A DNA stretch of 11,959 nucleotides from Bacillota bacterium (lineage in GTDB: Bacteria; Bacillota_G; SHA-98; UBA4971): positions 1-11,959 of the forward strand of contig JAAZEW010000161.1 of the NCBI GenBank assembly GCA_012512055.1. The letters are read 5' to 3'. The stretch's first letter is position 1. Each line of letters starts with the position of its first letter. Both the position numbers and the translations under genes were made by a program. Under the pieces are notes generated by a model that searched no databases, had not been told where the DNA came from, and saw only the letters and a list, made by a program, of their open reading frames with translations. This document shows, one piece after another, positions 7,833 to 11,959 of this stretch.

Positions 7833-8056
7833 CGCTCATGCCACGCGCATAACGTGCGCTACCCGTCGCAGGCTACTTCCTATGCATCTTGATGCCGCAA
7901 CACGGCATTTCACCTGCGAGGCTCAAAGGCGAGTTCGGGCCAGGTTCGGCGCCTGCTTTCACCGGTTGCAGGCTCTCTGAAAGCCTCCTGGCTTTCCTAC
8001 TACTCCTTGTCATTGCCTTCCTGCATATTAACATGTGGGCCTCGGAATACATTGCG

Positions 8057-8086
8057 ATTATAACAGACGTCTTCCTCTAAAGTCAA
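8057..8086 (-). promoter_or_regulatory. Promoter of the leuS T-box / tRNA-Ala transcript
   Basis: TTGACT (8086-8081) and a perfect TATAAT (8062-8057) are 18 bases apart, so transcription should start near 8050. The -35 box overlaps the rsfS stop codon (8085-8083). This is the strongest promoter in the window, and it fits a transcript carrying both a riboswitch and a tRNA. Confidence 0.85.
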
Positions 8087-8439
8087 GTCGACTGAGGGTC
8101 CGCCGGGCGGATTACCGGCGCGCCCCTATATAACCGCTCCAGGTCATAGTATTCTCGTTCTCTGGCGTGGAACACGTGAACAATGGTATCCGCATAATCC
8201 AGCACAATCCATCCTGCGTCGGAATTCCCGTCTCTCCGAAGAGGCAGTGCACCCATTTCCTTAATGTCATACAGCACCCCTTCAGCTATGGCTCTTACAT
8301 GCCTGTCCGATGTTCCGCTGGCTAATACCAGGTAGTCGGCGATGATGGTCATGCCTCGGACATCCAAGACGATTATGTCCTCTGCTTTACGAGACCAAGC
8401 CGCTTTACAAGCAGCCTCAACAATGGATATCCCGTCTAT
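8083..8439 (-). CDS. rsfS: Ribosomal silencing factor RsfS, probable AUA start
   Basis: RsfS binds ribosomal protein L14 and blocks joining of the subunits when nutrients are short. The product has the family core: AEDIIVLDVRGM, ADYLVLASGTSDRHVRAIAEGV, WIVLDYADTIVHVFHAREREYYDLERLY. The frame from the first ordinary start codon (TTG 8367) would cut off the first 24 residues, including the conserved AED-I-V-LDV strand. Upstream the same frame stays open to a TAA just before a perfect AGGAGG (8454-8449), and between that TAA and 8367 there is no ATG, GTG or TTG. ATA at 8439-8437, 9 bases after the SD, gives 118 residues of normal RsfS length (start then MDGISIVEAACKAAWSRKAE). It lies 30 bases after the RRM gene. 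A sequencing error is the main alternative. Confidence 0.88.
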   Translation of the reverse strand: MDGISIVEAACKAAWSRKAEDIIVLDVRGMTIIADYLVLASGTSDRHVRAIAEGVLYDIKEMGALPLRRDGNSDAGWIVLDYADTIVHVFHAREREYYDLERLYRGAPVIRPADPQST

Positions 8440-8469
8440 ATTATTCCGCCTCCTGAATTACCGGTTATA

Positions 8470-8727
8470 CTAGTATCTATCATGCCTCGGCCTTGCTTCG
8501 TTGACAATAAGGGGCCGCCCCTCAAGTTCAGTGCCGTTCATAGCGTTGATGACGCGCTCGGCGTCCTCTTCTGCCACTTCCACAAATCCGAAGCCGCGCG
8601 ACTTCTGAGTTACTCTGTCTACGATTACCCTTGATCCTCTCACTTCCGCAACAGCCCCGAAAACCTGACTAAGTTCTTCATCCGTCACTGACCAGGGTAG
8701 ATTCCCTACGTAAAGGGTCTTTGTCAC
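8470..8727 (-). CDS. Small single-RRM RNA-binding protein
   Basis: The 85-residue product is a single RNA recognition motif and little else. RNP2 is LYVGNL (residues 5-10) and RNP1 is SRGFGFVEV (43-51), with the three exposed aromatics/Phe positions kept; the C-terminus ends in a short basic tail, RPRHDRY. Proteins of this kind occur in cyanobacteria (Rbp) and scattered other bacteria, where several are cold-induced; their targets here are unknown. The start is GTG 8727 with a perfect GGAGGTGA 6 bases upstream. It sits between nadD and rsfS, where yqeK is usual in Bacillota, and heads a unit with rsfS. A promoter about 300 bases upstream and a terminator-like hairpin just before the gene suggest control within the leader. 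Confidence 0.92.
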   Translation of the reverse strand: MTKTLYVGNLPWSVTDEELSQVFGAVAEVRGSRVIVDRVTQKSRGFGFVEVAEEDAERVINAMNGTELEGRPLIVNEARPRHDRY

Positions 8728-8752
8728 AATGAGTCACCTCCGCGTGATTATC

Positions 8753-8784
8753 AAAGGAAAACCAAGGTCAATGCTATGCCTTGG
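8753..8784 (-). terminator. Terminator-like hairpin in the RRM gene leader (possible attenuator)
   Basis: CCAAGG (8784-8779) pairs with CCTTGG (8767-8762), with an 11-base loop, followed by TTTTCCTTT on the - strand. The stem can grow by G-U and A-U pairs into the T run. It lies between the leader promoter and the RRM start codon, so it would either attenuate the gene or end a small RNA of about 260 bases. Confidence 0.45.
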
Positions 8785-9020
8785 CTCCCTGTCCGCACAT
8801 ATGGATTTCAGATCGTGGCGCAACCTGCTGCACTCCGGTATAGGTCGCGTTGATTCAAACACTCGCCGAATCCCCGATCAGTTCCTGTTTCAAGAATACC
8901 TGGTAACCATGGAAGCTGGTAAGGTAAAATCGAGGCCAGGAGGCCTTTTCAATTAGCCAGGCAGTCACTGCCCTATCTCTATGGCACCCAATTCTACCTC
9001 CAATTTCTACCGTTTCTATT

Positions 9021-9049
9021 ATTATACCATCGAACCCTTTCCTTGTAAA
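9021..9049 (-). promoter_or_regulatory. Promoter of the RRM gene leader
   Basis: TTTACA (9049-9044) and a perfect TATAAT (9026-9021) are exactly 17 bases apart, with transcription expected to start near 9014. The first gene downstream is the RRM gene at 8727, which gives a leader of nearly 290 bases. Confidence 0.75.
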
Positions 9050-9295
9050 CCACTCTAAAGTCAGATATCGCACACGATTCTCACTCTTCCATCTGTGCCT
9101 TCTAGGTATGAGTTCATTAGTTTTCGCCGGTGTTCCGATTGTCTTGGGCGGCCCCGCACGGTACGCACGTTTTCTGAGGTCGGTGATTTCTTTATCAAGG
9201 CAACCCGCTTGGGGAGCCGTCCCCGAGTACAACACCGGCAACCCCGCACGTTATTGTACACCTTCTGGAACCAGCGATTACTTATGGTAATTTAT

Positions 9296-9949
9296 TTAGT
9301 GTGGCCGGTAAAGCCCAGCCTTATGAATGTAGGTCTCTACATTCGAAGGCAGGAGATAACGGATTGGCTCACCACGTTCCACCCTACGCCTAATGTCCGT
9401 AGATGAAATCGCCAGGGCAGGGACTTCCACCATGTAGATGCAGTGAGTTGAATGTAACCTTGCTTCAGTAAGGCGCGTTTCCAGTTCACCGGTGGAACAA
9501 CCGGGACGCGTTGCCACAATGAAACCGCACTCCTTCAGAAGATCCGTAGCATCCTTCCATGTAAGTATCTCTATGGCAGCATCAGCCCCGGTAATGAAGA
9601 ATATTTCTGTTTCCGCATCAAGCCGTTCCTTGAAATGCCTCACGGTATCAATTGCGTAAGAGGGCCCGGGCCTGTCCAGCTCTGTTCTGGACACTTCAAA
9701 ATATGGGTTTGTCACAGTCGCCATAACTGTCATCATGTACCTGTCTGTTCCGGAAGATATCCTTACCCCTCTCTTGTGCGGAGGAACCCCGGCAGGCACA
9801 AAAATAACCAAATCCAACGAAAACTCGGTTCTTGCGACTTCCGCAGTGACCAAATGGCCATAGTGTATAGGATCGAAAGTCCCACCCATTAACCCTACCC
9901 TTTTAGTGTCTGAGCTTCCACAAGGCGTGATAGTATCCGGCAACTGCAA
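9296..9949 (-). CDS. nadD: Nicotinate-nucleotide adenylyltransferase
   Basis: NadD joins AMP from ATP to nicotinate mononucleotide, giving deamido-NAD, in the cytoplasmic NAD pathway. The product shows the nucleotidyltransferase motif GGTFDPIHYGHL (with HxGH) near the N-terminus, VPPHK, SRTELDRPGPSYAIDT, ITGADA and the C-terminal ISSTDIRRR, all diagnostic for the family. Nothing key is missing. The start is uncertain: GTG 9958 touches the AGGAGG directly, so I take TTG 9949, 9 bases after it, giving 217 residues. Both add about 16-19 residues before the usual start at RVGLMGG, for which there is no start codon. It follows obgE by about 100 bases, which hold a 9-bp stem-loop (9975-9998) without a T run. 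Confidence 0.94.
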   Translation of the reverse strand: MQLPDTITPCGSSDTKRVGLMGGTFDPIHYGHLVTAEVARTEFSLDLVIFVPAGVPPHKRGVRISSGTDRYMMTVMATVTNPYFEVSRTELDRPGPSYAIDTVRHFKERLDAETEIFFITGADAAIEILTWKDATDLLKECGFIVATRPGCSTGELETRLTEARLHSTHCIYMVEVPALAISSTDIRRRVERGEPIRYLLPSNVETYIHKAGLYRPH

Positions 9950-10057
9950 CTGATTCACCCTCCTATCCCACGAACCATGTGGCGACCGGCCACCATGGGC
10001 GGGTTGGCATGATCCGTAAGAGATTGCCTGAGACTTTACCTAAGCCAGAGCCGGCGA

Positions 10058-11074
10058 TTAATTATGGTGATCTGCTTGGAGCTCAAGGATCTTAGCTATT
10101 GCTTCAAGGAGCTCTTTTACTCCTTCGCCTGTCACCGCAGAAATCGGGTACGTCTCGCATCCAAGCTTGCTCAGGGCAGCTCCGGTTCTTTCATAGTTCT
10201 CCTGAGCCATAGGCAAATCCATTTTGTTGCATGCTATTATTGCAGGACGTAAGGCAAGCTCAGGGTTGTAGAGTCTCATCTCTTCATTCACAATCCGGAA
10301 ATCTCTGACCGGGTCGCACCCTTCGCCCATGCCTGCCATGTCCAAAACATGCACCAAGACTTTTGTTCGCTCTATGTGTCTCAGAAACTCATGCCCGAGA
10401 CCGGATCCCAGATGTGCCCCTTCAATAAGACCGGGTATATCTGCAGCGACGAAACTCCTGCCGTCACCTAAGTCAACAACCCCGAGATAAGGCCGGGTAG
10501 TAGTAAATGGGTAATCCGCGATTTTTGGCCTGGCAGCGGATATCCGCGAGAGAAGTGTTGACTTGCCCGCATTCGGCAGCCCTACGAACCCCACGTCAGC
10601 CAGAAGCTTCAGTTCCAGGTCTATCCAGCGCTCCTCGCCGGCAAGCCCCGGCTGGGCAATGCGCGGGGTTTGCCTTGTTGCAGTTGCAAACCTTGCGTTG
10701 CCTTTTCCGCCTTTACCGCCGGCAGCCACGACAACAGCCTGTCCAGGCGAAACGAGGTCCGCAATAACCCTTCCTGAAGAGGAGTCGCACACTATCGTTC
10801 CCGGAGGGACCTCAATGACAATATCATTTCCGTTTCTGCCATGTTGGTTCTTTCCACGGCCCGGGCGCCCGGCGGATGCCTTGTAGTGCTTCCTGCGACG
10901 CAAGTCCATCAGTGTGTGTAACCTTGGAGAGACAGACACGATTACACTACCGCCGTCTCCTCCGTCCCCGCCGTCAGGGCCGCCTGTCGGGACATACTTC
11001 TCTCTTCTGAAGCTTACACAACCGGCACCGCCGCTTCCGGCCGCCACATGGATCCTTACGCTGTCAACGAACAT
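10058..11074 (-). CDS. obgE: GTPase ObgE/CgtA, short form without OCT domain
   Basis: ObgE is a ribosome-associated GTPase that helps mature the large subunit and links it to growth state. The product is 338 residues from ATG 11074 (GGGGTGG upstream); a 16-residue open extension ahead of it is not conserved. The Gly-rich Obg domain (1-158) has the runs GGPDGGDGGDGG and GGKGGKGN. The G domain follows with G1 GLPNAGKST (165-173), G2 around FTTTRPYLGVV (190-200), G3 DIPG (212-215), G4 NKMD (283-286) and G5 SAV (312-314). The protein ends soon after G5, so the C-terminal OCT domain seen in Bacillus is absent. It lies in the usual place after rpmA; spo0B, which lies between them in Bacillus, is missing. 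Confidence 0.96.
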   Translation of the reverse strand: MFVDSVRIHVAAGSGGAGCVSFRREKYVPTGGPDGGDGGDGGSVIVSVSPRLHTLMDLRRRKHYKASAGRPGRGKNQHGRNGNDIVIEVPPGTIVCDSSSGRVIADLVSPGQAVVVAAGGKGGKGNARFATATRQTPRIAQPGLAGEERWIDLELKLLADVGFVGLPNAGKSTLLSRISAARPKIADYPFTTTRPYLGVVDLGDGRSFVAADIPGLIEGAHLGSGLGHEFLRHIERTKVLVHVLDMAGMGEGCDPVRDFRIVNEEMRLYNPELALRPAIIACNKMDLPMAQENYERTGAALSKLGCETYPISAVTGEGVKELLEAIAKILELQADHHN

Positions 11075-11106
11075 CAAAGCCCACCCCAAAGCGGCGCATC
11101 TTCCGC

Positions 11107-11162
11107 AAAATAAGACAAGCAACCCCCGCAGGCAAACACAATCTAGGGCCCCTGCGAGGGTT
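11107..11162 (-). terminator. Possible terminator between rpmA and obgE
   Basis: AACCCTCGCAGG (11162-11151) pairs with CCTGCGGGGGTT (11132-11121) over 12 bp with one T-G pair, with an 18-base loop, and is followed on the - strand by GCTTGTCTTATTTTG. The stem is strong, but the T run is interrupted, so it may terminate only part of the transcripts. It would lower obgE relative to rplU-rpmA. Confidence 0.5.
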
Positions 11163-11226
11163 TCATATCTGAATCTCCAGGCAAATCAATATTCATAACC
11201 ACAAATCCGATACCACCAAATACTCG

Positions 11227-11496
11227 CTAAACGCTTTCCATAGCTTCAGGGTAAACGCTTACTTGAGTTCTTTTCCTTCCACGTCTCTCATATGAAACAA
11301 GCCCCTCTACCTTGGCGTATAGCGTATGGTCAGTACCCATTCCAACATTCAGGCCAGGGTAAATCTTGGTGCCCCGCTGCCTTACCAGAATACTCCCGGC
11401 AGTAACACGTTCACCTGCATACTCCTTAACCCCAAGGCGTTGAGCCTGAGAATCCCTACCGTTTCTCGAGCTGCCTCCGCCTTTTTTCTTGGCCAT
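11227..11496 (-). CDS. rpmA: Large ribosomal subunit protein bL27
   Basis: L27 reaches into the peptidyl transferase centre with its N-terminus. The 89-residue product begins [20 protein letters not shown], the form seen in E. coli and other bacteria without the cleaved extension (usually ending in FFA) found in many Bacillota. The [20 protein letters not shown] core and the basic C-terminal part are normal. The start is ATG 11496 with GGGGGTG upstream. It lies 50 bases after rplU, with no room for the Prp protease gene usually between them in Bacillota. Confidence 0.97.
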   Translation of the reverse strand: MAKKKGGGSSRNGRDSQAQRLGVKEYAGERVTAGSILVRQRGTKIYPGLNVGMGTDHTLYAKVEGLVSYERRGRKRTQVSVYPEAMESV

Positions 11497-11546
11497 TATC
11501 CTTCACCCCCTGCACCGCAAAGCGCTTACAAAGCGCCTAAAACAGA

Positions 11547-11858
11547 TCAAACTTCTATTTTCTCAATCTGAATTTCAGTATAAGGCTGTCTGTGGCCGTA
11601 ACGCTTTCTGTAGTTCTTCTTCGGCTTGTACTTGAATACCAGGATTTTTCTACTCTTGCCCTGTGCAAGCACTTTCGCTGTCACGCGAGCCCCGGATATG
11701 ATCGGATTCCCGATCCTAACATCATCTCCGTCACGTACCAGCAGAACTCTGTCGAGCTCAAGAGTTTCTCCGGGTTCTTCGGAAAGCTTCTCGACTCTTA
11801 AGACATCTCCTTCTTTTACCCTGTACTGTTTTCCGCCTGTCTCAATTATAGCGTACAT
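11547..11858 (-). CDS. rplU: Large ribosomal subunit protein bL21
   Basis: L21 binds 23S rRNA near L20 in the large subunit. The 103-residue product starts [18 protein letters not shown], the family signature, and ends with the basic [20 protein letters not shown] segment (first twenty residues of it), as usual for L21. I chose ATG 11858: the frame is open 20 codons further, to 11918, but that part is not conserved, and AGGAG lies about 11 bases before the ATG. It is the first gene of the rplU-rpmA-obgE string seen here; the promoter must lie beyond the window edge or in the last 100 bases. Confidence 0.96.
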   Translation of the reverse strand: MYAIIETGGKQYRVKEGDVLRVEKLSEEPGETLELDRVLLVRDGDDVRIGNPIISGARVTAKVLAQGKSRKILVFKYKPKKNYRKRYGHRQPYTEIQIEKIEV

Positions 11859-11959
11859 AAATTCTCGTTCTCCTCTCGCTCTGTCTCGCCGAAACCAAGG
11901 CACATACACTGTCTGCATGTTTCTCTTTGCCCGTTTCGTGCGGCGGAGCGATAAATGCC
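11859..11959 (-). other. 5' leader of rplU, partial
   Basis: The last 101 bases hold the SD of rplU and a small CATGC/GTATG stem-loop on the - strand. A known L21 leader motif exists in Bacillota, but I cannot confirm it from this fragment. No promoter is evident. Confidence 0.25.

Larger units (their letters stand above)
7659..8050 (-). promoter_or_regulatory. leuS T-box riboswitch leader, interrupted by a tRNA gene
   Basis: A T-box senses uncharged tRNA and lets transcription enter the synthetase gene. Stem I runs from about 8017 to 7904: GGCA/TGCC at the base, K-turn strands ATGA and GTGAAA, AGTA on the 5' side (8004-8001), CAGAGAG, and a specifier loop where GAG-C-CTC-G-CAGG gives the Leu codon CTC at 7920-7918, in the same register as GAG-U-GGC-A-CAGG of B. 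subtilis glyQS as I recall it. Next come an AAGTAG element (7878-7873) and a hairpin GCGCA-CGTTA-TGCGC (7859-7845). The antiterminator sequence AAGGGTGGTACCGCGG is at 7717-7702; its TGGT bulge suits a tRNA with A73. Between hairpin and antiterminator lies a whole tRNA-Ala gene (7741-7816). All parts seem intact, so I expect it to work, but the insertion is very unusual. Confidence 0.9.
8728..9295 (-). other. Long non-coding stretch between nadD and the RRM gene, with a structured leader
   Basis: About 570 bases hold no recognisable gene. The right half (9295-9050) has a G-rich hairpin GGGGA-CGGC-TCCCC (about 9223-9210) and two copies of GTGCGGGG. The left half, after the promoter at 9049-9021, would be transcribed as a leader of nearly 290 bases with small perfect stems: GGCAG/CTGCC (8972-8960), AGGCC/GGCCT (8946-8933), GATTC/GAATC (8872-8852), CGCGACC/GGTTGCG (8849-8819) and the terminator-like hairpin at 8784-8762. 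Open frames exist (9061-9261 and 8855-9241, - strand), but neither has an SD or a recognisable product. yqeK, usual here, is absent. Confidence 0.5.

Noticed and set aside
7918..7922. A GCC (Ala) codon overlapping the CTC specifier, complementary to the embedded tRNA's GGC anticodon
   Set aside because: It is out of register by two bases relative to the conserved GAG-N-specifier-purine-CAGG layout, and the downstream gene is leuS; CTC is the better specifier. The overlap is probably chance.
7557..7980. Two + strand reading frames ending or starting in MGFEPTTS and WDSNPRPHE
   Set aside because: These peptides are the well-known false translations of the antisense strand of tRNA T arms; they cross the tRNA-Ala gene and are not proteins.
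8855..9241. 128-codon - strand frame between nadD and the RRM gene
   Set aside because: No SD, no recognisable motif, overlaps the promoter at 9049-9021 and the structured leader, and competes with another open frame.
9061..9261. 66-codon basic - strand frame after nadD
   Set aside because: Starts at GTG without an SD and matches nothing I recognise; composition looks like chance, though a small protein cannot be ruled out.
9975..9998. 9-bp hairpin between obgE and nadD as a terminator
   Set aside because: No T run follows it on the - strand; it lies just before the nadD SD and may be only structural.
1..11959. CRISPR arrays, insertion sequences, phage genes
   Set aside because: No regular repeats, transposase-like frames or terminal inverted repeats were seen; apart from the tRNA in the leader, the region reads as conserved core genome.

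Overview
The window looks like the chromosome of a Gram-positive bacterium of the Bacillota (Clostridia/Limnochordia-like), slightly above 50% GC by eye. The evidence is a T-box leucyl-tRNA synthetase leader, the comEA-comEC-holA cluster convergent with rpsT, and the rplU-rpmA-obgE-nadD-rsfS-leuS gene order. Shine-Dalgarno (SD) sites are strong and many starts are not ATG (TTG for rpsT, holA and probably nadD; GTG for comEC and the RRM gene). I cannot name the genus.

Layout, left to right: a gene-poor, hairpin-rich stretch (1-401); rpsT on the + strand; then everything else on the - strand. Read in the direction of transcription (right to left) this is rplU (L21), rpmA (L27), obgE, nadD, a ~570-base stretch holding a promoter and a structured leader, a small RRM RNA-binding protein, rsfS, the leuS T-box leader, leuS, comEA, comEC and holA. 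The last gene meets rpsT tail to tail with a 4-base overlap. Most genes serve ribosome assembly and translation (L21, L27, ObgE, RsfS, LeuRS, S20, tRNA-Ala); NadD makes NAD, ComEA/ComEC take up DNA and HolA is part of the replicase clamp loader.

The standout is the leuS leader (about 8050-7650, - strand). It has the normal T-box parts: a promoter, a Stem I with AGTA, K-turn and CTC leucine specifier motifs, a hairpin, the AGGGTGGTACCGCG antiterminator sequence and an intrinsic terminator. But a complete, CCA-encoding tRNA-Ala(GGC) gene lies inside it, between the Stem III region and the antiterminator, enclosed by a 12-bp helix of leader sequence. The leader is therefore at once a tRNA-sensing riboswitch and a tRNA precursor; every transcript, terminated or not, carries tRNA-Ala. 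I know of no described case.

Other points of note: rsfS seems to start at an AUA codon behind a perfect SD; an RRM gene with a long attenuator-like leader sits where yqeK usually is; L27 lacks the cleavable N-terminal extension and the Prp protease gene is also missing; LeuRS carries His in place of the usual Pro in its editing motif; and ObgE lacks the C-terminal OCT domain.
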